Below are positions 8,009 to 16,499 of a stretch of 64,000 bases of DNA, piece after piece. The notes under the pieces were generated by a model that worked only from the letters and a program-made list of their open reading frames with translations, was not told the DNA's origin and did no database searches. Every line of letters starts with the position of its first letter. Positions within the stretch are counted from its first letter, which is position 1. Origin of the DNA: Clostridia bacterium (lineage in GTDB: Bacteria; Bacillota; Clostridia; Christensenellales; Aristaeellaceae); assembly GCA_017519405.1 (NCBI GenBank), contig JAFWSH010000005.1, positions 62,001 to 126,000 on the forward strand, written 5' to 3'. The translations under genes and the position numbers were made by a program.

Positions 8009-8950
8009 ATGAGAAGACGGCTGACGGCGCTGCTGATGGCGCTGCTGTGCCTGACGGCGGCGGCCTGCGGGGCGGCGGAGAACGTGCCAATCGCCTGGGA
8101 GGAGGACGCGGAGCCGTTCCCGGAGGGGGCGGAGTTGCTGACCCTGACGGTGTTCCCCCTGGTGGGGTCGGACTGCATGCTGCTGACCTTCGGGGAGCAC
8201 ACCATGCTGGTGGACACCGGCGACCTGACCATGGTGAAGGACGTGGACGCCCTGCTGAAGGCCATGGGCATCACCCGGGTGGACACGGTGTTCTGCACCC
8301 ACCCCCACGCCGACCACATCGGCGCCATGATCCCCCTGATCCGGCGGGGGTACGAATTCGGGGAGTACATCAACTTCTTCCCCCACGACTATTACGAGAA
8401 GGCCCAGAACGTGGTGCAGGAGAAGACCATCGCCGCGGTGGAGGCGGCGGGGATCCCCATTGTGGAGGGGAAGACGGAGGACACCTTTGCCTTCGGCGGC
8501 GCGGTGTGCACCGCCTACCGCATCCCGGACGAGCGGATCGAGAAGACCATGAACTGCAACTCCATCTCCGCCATGCTCATGGTGCGCTACGGGGACTGCT
8601 CCATCCTCCTCACCGGGGATGTGGAGGAGTATGCCCAGGGCATCCTGGCCTCCCTCTACGACCTGGACGCGGACATCCTGAAGTTCCCCCACCACGGGCT
8701 GAACAAGGCCAACCCGAATTTCCTGGGGGAGGTCAGCCCCCTGTTCACCTTCTTCACCAACGGCTCCAACCGCACGAAGCAGGAGCAGGAGCAGCTGCGG
8801 CGGTCGGGCTTCCGGCGGATGACCTTCTCCAGCTGGGGCACCATCACCTTCCGCACCGACGGCACCCGCTGGACCGTCCGGCAGGAATTCACCGACGGGA
8901 AGATCCGCAAGCACGCGGAGAAGTTTTTCAGCAGCTGGCAGGACCAGTGA
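8009..8950 (+). CDS. Secreted MBL-fold metallohydrolase (ComEC C-terminal-like)
   Basis: The 313-residue protein starts with a signal sequence ending in LTAAACGAAE. The Cys there suggests a possible lipoprotein, although the lipobox is weak. The metallo-beta-lactamase motif THPHADHIG (HxHxDH) is at about 95-103, with later metal-site candidates in LLTGDVEE and FPHHGLNK. This arrangement matches the MBL domain found at the end of ComEC and in stand-alone exported hydrolases, which may act on nucleic acids or other phosphoesters; the substrate is not known. It has its own promoter and GGGAGGAGG binding site. tsaB starts 39 nt later. Confidence 0.85.
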   Translation: MRRRLTALLMALLCLTAAACGAAENVPIAWEEDAEPFPEGAELLTLTVFPLVGSDCMLLTFGEHTMLVDTGDLTMVKDVDALLKAMGITRVDTVFCTHPHADHIGAMIPLIRRGYEFGEYINFFPHDYYEKAQNVVQEKTIAAVEAAGIPIVEGKTEDTFAFGGAVCTAYRIPDERIEKTMNCNSISAMLMVRYGDCSILLTGDVEEYAQGILASLYDLDADILKFPHHGLNKANPNFLGEVSPLFTFFTNGSNRTKQEQEQLRRSGFRRMTFSSWGTITFRTDGTRWTVRQEFTDGKIRKHAEKFFSSWQDQ

Positions 8951-8989
8951 CGCGGGGACACACAGACAGAAGACGGGAGTTGGAAAACC

Positions 8990-9709
8990 ATGAATGTGCT
9001 GGCCATTGACACCTCCGGGCCGGTGTGCGGGGTGGCGGTGATGACGGCGGAGGGCATCCGCTTCGCCTGCGCGGTGCAGAACAAGCGCACCCACTCCGTG
9101 AACCTGATGCCCATGATCGACGCGGGGCTGCGGGCCACGGGGCTGACGCTGCAGGACATGGATCGCCTGGCCTGCACCGTGGGGCCGGGATCCTTCACCG
9201 GGGTCCGCCTGGGGGTGAGCACCCTGAAGGGCCTGGCCCATGGCTGCGGGAAGCCCTGCGCCGGGGTGAACGCCCTGGAGGCCCTGGCCGCCGGCGCCGG
9301 CGCCTTCCCCGGGGTGGTCTGTCCCATCCAGGACGCCCGGGCAGGACAGGTCTACGGCGCGGCCTTCCGCTGCACGGCGGAGGGCGCTGCCCCTGTGCGC
9401 CTGATGCCGGACGCCCCCCTGAAGCTGGAGGACTATGTGCAGGCGCTCCTCCCCCTGGCCGGGGAGGGAGAGGCCTTTCTCTTCCTGGGGGACGGGATGC
9501 CGGTGCACCGGGCGCGCCTCCAAGAGCTGCTGGGCACCCGGGCGGTCTTCGCGGCGCCGGCCCGGGCCTTCCTGAACCCCGCCTCCGTGGCGCAGCTGGC
9601 CGCCCTGGCGGAGGAGACCGTGGACTACCTGGCCCTGCAGCCCCTGTATCTCCGGGCGCCCAACGCCCAGCGCAACCGCAAGCTTGTGGAGGCCGCCCAT
9701 GCCCAATGA
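8990..9709 (+). CDS. tsaB: tRNA t6A biosynthesis protein TsaB
   Basis: TsaB is the dimerisation partner of TsaD in forming N6-threonylcarbamoyladenosine at position 37 of ANN-decoding tRNAs. The 239-residue sequence opens with the ASKHA-fold strand MNVLAIDTSG and has the family motif TVGPGSFTGVRLGVSTLKGLAHG at about 63-85. Length and motifs are typical. It overlaps rimI by 11 nt, a common pairing. tsaE and tsaD, often adjacent, are not in this window. Confidence 0.95.
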   Translation: MNVLAIDTSGPVCGVAVMTAEGIRFACAVQNKRTHSVNLMPMIDAGLRATGLTLQDMDRLACTVGPGSFTGVRLGVSTLKGLAHGCGKPCAGVNALEALAAGAGAFPGVVCPIQDARAGQVYGAAFRCTAEGAAPVRLMPDAPLKLEDYVQALLPLAGEGEAFLFLGDGMPVHRARLQELLGTRAVFAAPARAFLNPASVAQLAALAEETVDYLALQPLYLRAPNAQRNRKLVEAAHAQ

Positions 9710-10199
9710 CATCAGCATCCGCCGGATGACCCTGGAGGACCTGGACCCGGTGGTGGCCATCGAGGAGGCCACCTTCGCCCGCCCCTGGACGCGGCAGGAC
9801 TATGTGGACGAGCTCACCCGGAACAAGGCCGCCCGCTATCTGGTGGCGGAGGCGGAGGGCCAGGTGGCGGGCTTCGCCGGCGCGTGGATCATCCTGGACG
9901 AGAGCCACATCACCAACATCGCCGTGGCGGAGGGCTTCCGGCGCAGGGGCATCGGCCGGAAGGTCACGGAGGCCCTGCTGCAGTATCTGTCCAACCTGGG
10001 GGCGGCCTACGCCACCCTGGAGGTGCGGGAGAGCAACCTGCCCGCCCAGTCCCTCTACAAGTCCCTGGGCTTCCTGGCGGTGGGCCGGCGGAAGCGCTAC
10101 TACGAGGACAACGGCGAGGACGCCCTGCTGATGGTCTGCGACAGGATGCCCCCGGCGGACCCGGAGTTTGTGGAGCCGGAGACGGTGTTTGAGGGGTAA
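9699..10199 (+). CDS. rimI: Ribosomal protein bS18 alanine N-acetyltransferase RimI
   Basis: This 166-residue GNAT enzyme acetylates the N-terminus of ribosomal protein S18. It shows the acetyl-CoA site HITNIAVAEGFRRRGIGRKV (about 71-90) and the terminal LEVRESNLPAQSLYKSLGF block typical of RimI. The ATG at 9699 lies inside the end of tsaB, which indicates translational coupling. An in-frame start 15 nt earlier has no better binding site. The tail after YYEDNGEDALLM is slightly long. Confidence 0.93.
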   Translation: MPNDISIRRMTLEDLDPVVAIEEATFARPWTRQDYVDELTRNKAARYLVAEAEGQVAGFAGAWIILDESHITNIAVAEGFRRRGIGRKVTEALLQYLSNLGAAYATLEVRESNLPAQSLYKSLGFLAVGRRKRYYEDNGEDALLMVCDRMPPADPEFVEPETVFEG

Positions 10200-10264
10200 G
10201 GCGGAGGGAGCGCTTTCTCCTCCCCTCCCCTTGTAAACTTTCTGTAACTTATTTGCCCGAGCCC

Positions 10265-10293
10265 TTGCGCGGCGGGTGGATGCATGGCATAAT
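10265..10293 (+). promoter_or_regulatory. Promoter for the PrsA-like foldase
   Basis: TTGCGC (10265-10270) and CATAAT (10288-10293) have a 17-nt spacer. A GGCGCC inverted pair lies just downstream in the 5' leader. Confidence 0.6.
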
Positions 10294-10339
10294 CAGGGTG
10301 CGGCGCCGGGCAGCGGCGCCGGGAAAGGAACCTGTTATC

Positions 10340-11692
10340 ATGAAGAAAATGACGGAACATATCCGGCGGCAGCTGGCGCTGGTGCTGGCGCTGGCCCTGC
10401 TGCTGAGCCTTTCCGCCGTGGCAGCGGAGGATACGGCGGAGAGCGCGGCAGACCCCCTGGCGGAGGATCCGGCCACCGTGCTGGCCACGGTGAACGGCCA
10501 GGAGATCACCCTGGCGGAGGTCAAGGAAGTCTACCAGCAGATCGTGGACTATTACGGCACCTACGGCTACGACATGACCGACCCGGAGAACGCCCAGATC
10601 GCCCGGGAGATGGCCATGAGCGCCGTTATCGAGAAGACCCTCACCGCCCAGAAAGCCCATGAGCTGGGGGTGGACGGGATCAGCCCGGAGGACGAGGCAC
10701 AGCTGACGGCGGACAACGACGCCCTGTGGGAGCAGGCCATCGCCTCCTACCTGGAGGGCCAGGAAGGGGACGCCGTCGAGGGTGACCCGGCGGCGGCGCG
10801 CCTGGACGCCATCGCCTATTTCAACGCCCAGGGCTACACCGTGGAGAGCACCCTGGAAGCCAGCCGGGAGGCCCTGATCCAGGAGCGGGTCGTCGCCACC
10901 CTGGTGGACGCCGGCAGCATCACCGACGAGGCCGTCCGGACCGCCTACGACGACATGGTGGCGGAGGACCAGGCCCAGTATGAGGGGAACGTGCTGCAGT
11001 ATGAGTATGCCACGGCCTACCTGGGCCAGGTGTCCCTCTACCGCCCCGAGGGCTATCGCCGGGTGTACAGCATCCTGCTGAAGGCCGACGAGACCATCCT
11101 GGGGAACTACATCGACCTGGCCGCCCGGTGGGAGGAGCAGGCCGAAGCCCAGGAGAGCGACGGGGAGGACGCGGAGGCGCAGCCCGCCGAGCCGGTGACC
11201 TGGGAGCAGGTGGAGGAGGCCCGCAAGGCCGTCATCGCCTCCCTGCAGGACCGGATCGACACCGTCTACGCCGCCCTGGACGCGGGCACCCCCTTCCTGG
11301 AGGTGGCGGACCAGTACTCCGAGGACGCGGACATGAAGGAGGAGCCCTTCCGCTCCATGGGCTATGATGTGCACCAGGAGAGCGTCATCCACGACCCCTC
11401 CTTCATCCTGGCCGCCTTCTCCATGGAGAAGCCCGGGGACGTCTCCGAGCCCGCGGTCACCAGCCAGGGCGTGGAAATCCTCTGCTACGTCAAGGACCTG
11501 CCCTCCGTGGAGGAGCCCACCGAGGCCGACCTGGCGGAGATGCGGGCGTATCTGGTGGAGACCGCCGAGGAGGAGGCCTACACGGCCGCTGTGAACGACT
11601 GGTTTGAGGCGGCGGAGATCACCTACACCGAGGCCGGCCTGGCCTGGCAGCCCACCGCCGACGAGGCCGACGACGCGGAAGAGGCGGAGTGA
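10340..11692 (+). CDS. Exported SurA/PrsA-like peptidyl-prolyl isomerase
   Basis: The 450-residue protein has a signal peptide (QLALVLALALLLSLSAVAA) and no lipobox Cys, unlike classical PrsA. An N-terminal SurA-like region begins with ATVNGQEITLAEVKEVY (about residue 50). The chaperone domain extends over the middle, and a parvulin-type rotamase segment lies around residues 310-385 (VADQYSEDAD, AFSMEKPGDVSEPAVTSQGVEI). The C-terminus is acidic. It probably folds exported proteins outside the membrane. ATG 10340 follows GGGAAAGGAA. It has its own promoter and is followed by a hairpin. Confidence 0.85.
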   Translation: MKKMTEHIRRQLALVLALALLLSLSAVAAEDTAESAADPLAEDPATVLATVNGQEITLAEVKEVYQQIVDYYGTYGYDMTDPENAQIAREMAMSAVIEKTLTAQKAHELGVDGISPEDEAQLTADNDALWEQAIASYLEGQEGDAVEGDPAAARLDAIAYFNAQGYTVESTLEASREALIQERVVATLVDAGSITDEAVRTAYDDMVAEDQAQYEGNVLQYEYATAYLGQVSLYRPEGYRRVYSILLKADETILGNYIDLAARWEEQAEAQESDGEDAEAQPAEPVTWEQVEEARKAVIASLQDRIDTVYAALDAGTPFLEVADQYSEDADMKEEPFRSMGYDVHQESVIHDPSFILAAFSMEKPGDVSEPAVTSQGVEILCYVKDLPSVEEPTEADLAEMRAYLVETAEEEAYTAAVNDWFEAAEITYTEAGLAWQPTADEADDAEEAE

Positions 11693-11719
11693 CCCCCGCC
11701 CACAACCCCATATAACGTA

Positions 11720-11764
11720 AGGCGCCTTCCCCTGCCGTCTCAAGCGGCGGGGGAAGGCGTTTCC
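11720..11764 (+). terminator. Likely terminator after the foldase gene
   Basis: CGCCTTCCCC and GGGGAAGGCG, with inner GCCG/CGGC pairing, form a long GC stem (11723-11759). Only a short T run (GTTTC) follows, so strength is uncertain. Confidence 0.55.
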
Positions 11765-11874
11765 CGCCCCGGGGAGGGCGGCGCGCGGACGGTCCGGAAA
11801 AACAGCACGGCGGGGAACATTTCCCCTGCCCGCCCGTCTGATCACCGGGGAGGCATGAAATCCCGGACGGGGCA

Positions 11875-11903
11875 TTCCGGATTCCCGCATCCTGTGGTAT
11901 ACT
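11875..11903 (+). promoter_or_regulatory. Extended -10 promoter for the GH43-sigma operon
   Basis: TATACT (11898-11903) is preceded by TGG, giving an extended -10. The -35 (TTCCGG, 17 nt upstream) is weak. The 15-mer at 11893-11907 is identical to the one in the prfB promoter. Confidence 0.65.
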
Positions 11904-11936
11904 GTCCCAGATCAAACACAGACGGAGGAATCAGAC

Positions 11937-12863
11937 ATGGAGAAGGTATTCATCCCTCAGCGGGCGGATCCCTGCGTACTGCGGTGGGACGGCTGGTATT
12001 ACTTCACGGCCTCGGTGCCGGCCTTTGACTGCATTGAGCTGCGCCGGGCCCGGACCCTGGCGGAGCTGCCGGAGGCCCCGGCCCGGGTGGTCTGGCGCCG
12101 CCACGAGACCGGCCCCCTGAGCATGAACATCTGGGCGCCGGAGATCCACCGGGTGGACGGGCAGTGGGTGATCTACTTTGCCGCCGCCCAGGCGGACGCC
12201 GACGAGGAGGGCTGCTATGACCACCGGATCTACGCCCTCACCTGCGGGGACGAAAACCCCGTGGAGGGCGCCTGGCAGGAGGCGGGGCAGATCCGCACGG
12301 GCTGGGAGAGCTTCGCCCTGGACGCCACCACCGCGGTGATCGGCGGCGTGCGGTACTTCATCTGGGCCCAGCGGGACTTCCGCATCCCCGGGAACTCCAA
12401 CCTTTATATTGCGGAGATGGCGGACTTCCGCACCCTGAAGCTCCCGGCGGTGCGCCTCAGCGTGCCGGAGTACGACTGGGAGTGCCGGGGCTTCCTGGTG
12501 AACGAGGGCCCCTCGGTGCTGCAGCACGGCGGGCGGGTGTTCATCACCTACTCCGCCAGCGCCACCGACGAGCGCTATGCCATGGGCCTCCTGACCCTGA
12601 AGGCCGGCGGGCATCCCCTGCGCCGGGAGGACTGGGAGAAGTCCCCCGTGCCGGTGATGGTCTCCGAGCCGGAGAACGGGCTTTTCGGCCCCGGGCACAA
12701 CTCCTTCACCGTGGACGAGGCGGGGAACGACCTGCTGGTCTTCCATGCCCGGCCCTACCCGGGCTTCCGCGGCACGGCCCTCAGCGACCCCAACCGCCAC
12801 GCCTTCCTGCGGCGGGTGCGCTGGCGTGCGGACGGGACGCCGGTGTTCCAGGGGGAGATCTGA
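11937..12863 (+). CDS. Glycoside hydrolase family 43 protein (cytoplasmic)
   Basis: The 308-residue protein matches the five-bladed propeller family GH43, which includes arabinofuranosidases and xylosidases. The catalytic-base region RADPCVL (Asp at 11), the WAPEIH motif (about 65-70), an Asp in SFALDATT (about 127) and the likely general acid in FLVNEGPS (about 190) are present. A conserved His occurs in GPGHNSF. There is no signal peptide, so it would act on oligosaccharides taken into the cell. The exact substrate cannot be told from sequence. It lies 18 nt upstream of an ECF sigma gene. Confidence 0.88.
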   Translation: MEKVFIPQRADPCVLRWDGWYYFTASVPAFDCIELRRARTLAELPEAPARVVWRRHETGPLSMNIWAPEIHRVDGQWVIYFAAAQADADEEGCYDHRIYALTCGDENPVEGAWQEAGQIRTGWESFALDATTAVIGGVRYFIWAQRDFRIPGNSNLYIAEMADFRTLKLPAVRLSVPEYDWECRGFLVNEGPSVLQHGGRVFITYSASATDERYAMGLLTLKAGGHPLRREDWEKSPVPVMVSEPENGLFGPGHNSFTVDEAGNDLLVFHARPYPGFRGTALSDPNRHAFLRRVRWRADGTPVFQGEI

Positions 12864-12881
12864 GGGAGAGGAGGAGAGTCC

Positions 12882-13484
12882 ATGCAGGCGGACGCGCTGA
12901 CCCTGCAGCGGGCCAGGCGGGGCGACACCGCGGCCTTTGAGGCCCTGGTGACCCCCTGCGAGCCCATGCTGTGGCGCTTGTGCTGGCAGATGCTGGGCAA
13001 CCGGGAGGACGCCCGGGATGCCCTGCAGGAGATCATGGTGAAGGCCTGGCGCGCCCTGGACCGCTTCGACGGCAAGGCGGCGGTGAGCACCTGGCTCTAC
13101 CGCATCGGGGTGAACCACTGCACAGACCTGCTGCGGCAGCGGAGCCTTCGCCGGGTGGAGAGCCTGGACAGCCTGCGGGAGGACAGGGGCTACGACCCGC
13201 CCTCCCCGGCGGAGGGCCCCGCGGAGGCCCTGGAGCATAAGGAGCGGAACGCGGCCATCCGGCAGGCCATCGGCCAGCTGCCCCCGGACCAGCGCACCGC
13301 CCTGGTGCTCTTCGCCCTGGAGCACAGGTCCTATGAGGAGATCGCCGCCCTCACCGGGGCGGAGCTGGGCACGGTGAAGAGCCGCATCGCCCGGGCCCGG
13401 GAGAAACTTGCCGGTATGCTGCGGGAGGACGGGAACAATTCCTCCGGCGGATCGTCCAAGAAAACGAAAGGAGGGGACGCCTGA
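12882..13484 (+). CDS. ECF-type RNA polymerase sigma factor
   Basis: The protein has 200 residues. Region 2 spans about 10-90 and includes DARDALQEIMVKAWRALDRF and AVSTWLYRIGVNHCTDLLR. A linker follows, then region 4 (about 125-185) with LPPDQRTALVLFALEHRSYEEIAAL and GTVKSRIARAREKLAG. There is no region 1 or 3, which defines the ECF group. Its stop codon overlaps the start of the next gene (TGATG), so it is coupled to a DUF4349 membrane protein that is probably its regulator. The signal it responds to is unknown. Confidence 0.95.
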   Translation: MQADALTLQRARRGDTAAFEALVTPCEPMLWRLCWQMLGNREDARDALQEIMVKAWRALDRFDGKAAVSTWLYRIGVNHCTDLLRQRSLRRVESLDSLREDRGYDPPSPAEGPAEALEHKERNAAIRQAIGQLPPDQRTALVLFALEHRSYEEIAALTGAELGTVKSRIARAREKLAGMLREDGNNSSGGSSKKTKGGDA

Positions 13485-14848
13485 TGACGGATCGCACGAA
13501 AATCCCGGAACTGACCGATGACGAGGCGCAGGCCCTCCTGGAGGAACTGGCGCCGCTGGCGGAGGAGGTGCCCCCCATGCCGGAGGGCACCCACGAGGGC
13601 TGGATGCGCGCCATCGAGGAGGAGCGCCCATCCATGGAGGAGACAAGCAGAAAAACCACCCCGGGACGGTGGGTCAGCATCCTGGGCATCGCCGCCGCCC
13701 TGATCTTTGTGGTGGCCGGCACCCTGCTGACCCGGGACAGTCTCAACGCCCGGACCCCGGCCCTGGCAGCCAGGTCCGCCGCCGTCACCCAGTCGGCACG
13801 ACTGGACGACAGCGAGGCGGATGCCGACTACGCCGCCGAGGAGGCGGAGGAGCCCATGGAGGCGCCGGCGGCAGCCTTCGAAGAGACGGCCGCCTTCGGC
13901 CTCTACACCGGCACCGCCCCCACCATGGCCTTCGCGGCCAATGACGCGGCCTTTGACGAGGACACGGGGATGCCTGAACCGGAGGTTGCCTTCGAGGCGG
14001 CACCGGAGGCGGAAGCCATGGCGGCGGACACAGCCGTCTTTGCCATGGCGGCGGAGGCGCCGGCCGCGGAGGAAGAGGCCCTGCCCGCCGCCACCGCCAT
14101 GCCCACCCCCGCCGCAGCCCTGAAGGCGGCCGCCCCGGCGGCGACGCCGGTACCCTCCCCCACAGAGCGCCCCCGGAAGCTGGTGCGGGATGTGTCCCTC
14201 ACCGTCACCGCAGCGGACTACGACAGCGCCTGCGCCGCGGTGGAGCAGCTGTGCGCCGAGGCGGGGGGCTGGATTTCCTGGTCCGCCCAGAGCGAGGACA
14301 GCCGTGGGCTCCGCTCCGCCAGCTACACCCTGCGGATCCCGGCGGACAGGCTGGACAGCGCCCTGGACCGCGCCGCCGCCCTGGGCCGGATCACCTGGCG
14401 CAACGAGAACGTGACGGACGTAACGGAGAACTACTATGACCTAGCGGACCGGCTGGCCACCCAGCGGGCCCTGCTGGCCCGGCTCCAGGCCCTGGTGCCC
14501 CAGGCCTCCAGCCTCCCGGAGCTGGTGGACCTGGAGGAGCGCATCGAGGAGGTCCAGACCACCGTGGAGCATCTGCAGACCAGCCTCAACCGCACCGACA
14601 CCCAGGTCAACTACGCCACGGTCAGCCTCTCCCTGCGGGAGAACCGGCCGGAGGAGGCGGTCACCGACACGGGCCTGGGCCTCGGGGACCGGGTGCGGAG
14701 CGCCCTGCACACCGGTTTCGATGCCTTTGTGGGCTTCCTGGGGGACGCGGCGGTGTTCCTGACGGCCGCTCTGCCCTTCCTGGCCCTGGCGGGGCTGCTG
14801 GTGCTGGTGTTCCATCTGATCCACAGACGCAAAAGAAAGGACGTGTAA
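13484..14848 (+). CDS. DUF4349 membrane protein, probable anti-sigma partner
   Basis: The 454-residue protein has a cytoplasmic N-terminus of about 60 residues, a membrane helix (VSILGIAAALIFVVAGTLL, about 63-82), and a long Ala/Glu/Pro-rich stretch of low complexity (about 90-225). A DUF4349 domain follows (about 226-410; RKLVRDVSLTVTAADYDSACAAV and LRIPADRLDSAL), containing a coiled-coil stretch. A final helix (about 425-447) ends in a basic tail. The position immediately after an ECF sigma gene, and the N-terminus facing the cytoplasm, suggest it holds the sigma factor. No zinc-finger anti-sigma motif is visible, so that role is inferred. Confidence 0.8.
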   Translation: MTDRTKIPELTDDEAQALLEELAPLAEEVPPMPEGTHEGWMRAIEEERPSMEETSRKTTPGRWVSILGIAAALIFVVAGTLLTRDSLNARTPALAARSAAVTQSARLDDSEADADYAAEEAEEPMEAPAAAFEETAAFGLYTGTAPTMAFAANDAAFDEDTGMPEPEVAFEAAPEAEAMAADTAVFAMAAEAPAAEEEALPAATAMPTPAAALKAAAPAATPVPSPTERPRKLVRDVSLTVTAADYDSACAAVEQLCAEAGGWISWSAQSEDSRGLRSASYTLRIPADRLDSALDRAAALGRITWRNENVTDVTENYYDLADRLATQRALLARLQALVPQASSLPELVDLEERIEEVQTTVEHLQTSLNRTDTQVNYATVSLSLRENRPEEAVTDTGLGLGDRVRSALHTGFDAFVGFLGDAAVFLTAALPFLALAGLLVLVFHLIHRRKRKDV

Positions 14849-14854
14849 CAGACA

Positions 14855-15280
14855 ATGGCACAGCAGGAGGACCTGTCCCGCTTCACGGAGGCCCACGCGA
14901 GGGACTATGCGCAAGCCCTGGGGGAGATCCGCACCGGCCGGAAGCGCAGCCACTGGATGTGGTACATCTTCCCCCAGATTGAAGGACTGGGCCGCAGCCT
15001 CATGTCCCGGGAGTACGCCATCCGGGATTTGGCGGAGGCCCGGGCCTTCCTGGCGGACCCCGTGCTGGGCGCCCATCTGGAGGAGATCAGCCGGGCGCTG
15101 CTGGCACAGGAGGAGCGGGATCCCCACCGGATCTTCGGCAGCCCCGACGACATGAAGCTCTGCTCCTGCATGACCCTCTTCGCGGCGGCAGCGGGCGGGG
15201 ATTCGGTCTATCAGCAGGTGCTGGACGCGTTCTTTCCCGGCGGGCCGGACCGGAAAACCCTGGCGATCCTTGGCCTGTGA
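14855..15280 (+). CDS. DUF1810 family protein
   Basis: The 141-residue protein matches DUF1810 along its whole length, with the diagnostic RKRSHWMWYIFPQIEGLGRS (about 29-48), the REYAIRDLAEARAFLADPVLG block and the DDMKLCSCMTLF motif near residue 100. It is small, soluble and without a signal peptide. The family's biochemical role is unknown to me. It follows the DUF4349 gene by 6 nt and probably belongs to the GH43-sigma operon. Confidence 0.9.
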   Translation: MAQQEDLSRFTEAHARDYAQALGEIRTGRKRSHWMWYIFPQIEGLGRSLMSREYAIRDLAEARAFLADPVLGAHLEEISRALLAQEERDPHRIFGSPDDMKLCSCMTLFAAAAGGDSVYQQVLDAFFPGGPDRKTLAILGL

Positions 15281-15309
15281 GGCCCTTGCGCCCGCCGCGA
15301 AATTCCCCG

Positions 15310-15338
15310 GTGACAGAATGTCCCTTCTGTGGTATACT
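15310..15338 (+). promoter_or_regulatory. Promoter for prfB
   Basis: GTGACA (15310-15315) and TATACT (15333-15338) have a 17-nt spacer and an extended -10 (TGG TATACT). Confidence 0.8.
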
Positions 15339-15379
15339 GTCCGGGACACGACCACAACCGCCAAGCGAGGAGTATTGCC

Positions 15380-16486
15380 ATGATTGCCTTTGACCAGATT
15401 GCCAATGATTTGGCCACCATCCGCAAGCGCGTCCGCTCCGCCGGAGAGGCCCTGCATATCGACCACATGCGGGAGCAGATCGAGGAGCTCACGGAGGAGA
15501 TGAACCAGCCGGAGTTCTGGAACGACACCGACCGCGCCAACCGCATCAACCAGCGCCTGGGCAAGCTGAAGAACAAGCTGGCCCACTATGAGAAACTCCT
15601 CTCCGCCGCCGACGACATCGAGGTGATGATGGAGCTGGCCCGGGAGGAGGAGGACGAGTCCCTGGTCGAGGAGATCAACACCGAGCTGGAGAAGCTGAAG
15701 ACCCAGGCGGAGGAGCTGGAGCTGGAGACCCTCATGCGGGGCGACTACGACACCTGCAACGCCATCCTGTCCCTCCACGCCGGCGCCGGCGGCACCGAGG
15801 CCCAGGACTGGACCCAGATGCTCTTCCGGATGTACACCCGCTACTGCGAGCGCATGGGCTTCACCGTGCGGATCCTGGACATCCTGGACGGAGACGAGGC
15901 CGGGCTCAAGTCCGCCACTTTTGAGGTGGACGGGGACAACGCCTACGGCTTCCTCCGGGGGGAGAAGGGCGTCCACCGTCTGGTGCGCATCTCCCCCTTC
16001 GACGCCAACGCCCGGCGCCACACCTCCTTCGCCTCCCTGGACGTCTCCCCCATGCTGGAGGACGACGACGGCGAGATCGAGATCGACATGAAGTATGTCC
16101 GGGTGGACACCTACCACTCCTCCGGCGCCGGCGGCCAGAACGTGAACAAGACCTCCTCCGCCGTCCGCATGACCTATGTGAAGGACGACGTGACCATCGT
16201 GGTCTCCTGCCAGACCGAGCGGGACCAGGTCCAGAACCGCGCCACCTGTATGCGGATGCTCAAGTCCCGCCTGCTGGAGCTGCGGGAGCGGGAGAAGGAG
16301 CAGCAGATGGCCGACATCAAGGGCGAGATGAAGAAGATCGAGTGGGGCAGCCAGATCCGCTCCTACGTCTTTCAGCCCTACACCATGGTGAAGGACCACC
16401 GCACCGGCTACGAGGTGGGCAACATCGACGACGTGATGAACGGCAACCTGGAAGGGTTTGTCACCGCCTACCTGAAGATGCAGTAA
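15380..16486 (+). CDS. prfB: Peptide chain release factor 2
   Basis: RF2 recognises UAA and UGA stop codons and triggers peptide release. The 368-residue sequence has the SPF recognition tripeptide (RISPFDANARRHTSF, about 210-224) and the catalytic GGQ motif (SGAGGQNVNKTSSAVR, about 252-267). The N-terminal coiled coil and PEFWND segment are present. The frame is continuous from ATG 15380 and contains no in-frame UGA near codon 25, so the programmed +1 frameshift that autoregulates many prfB genes is absent here. The ATG follows GAGGAG by about 7 nt. Confidence 0.96.
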   Translation: MIAFDQIANDLATIRKRVRSAGEALHIDHMREQIEELTEEMNQPEFWNDTDRANRINQRLGKLKNKLAHYEKLLSAADDIEVMMELAREEEDESLVEEINTELEKLKTQAEELELETLMRGDYDTCNAILSLHAGAGGTEAQDWTQMLFRMYTRYCERMGFTVRILDILDGDEAGLKSATFEVDGDNAYGFLRGEKGVHRLVRISPFDANARRHTSFASLDVSPMLEDDDGEIEIDMKYVRVDTYHSSGAGGQNVNKTSSAVRMTYVKDDVTIVVSCQTERDQVQNRATCMRMLKSRLLELREREKEQQMADIKGEMKKIEWGSQIRSYVFQPYTMVKDHRTGYEVGNIDDVMNGNLEGFVTAYLKMQ

Positions 16487-16499
16487 GGGGAGGGACGGC

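Noticed and set aside
10301-10322. GGCGCC...GGCGCC inverted pair upstream of the PrsA-like gene as a terminator or operator
   Set aside because: No T run follows and no known operator matches; such palindromes are frequent by chance in GC-rich DNA.
15388-15394. CTTTGAC near the start of prfB, the heptamer of the RF2 frameshift site
   Set aside because: It lies only three codons after the ATG, is read as GCC TTT GAC in the coding frame, and the frame in which TGA would be a stop has no start codon between the promoter and this point.
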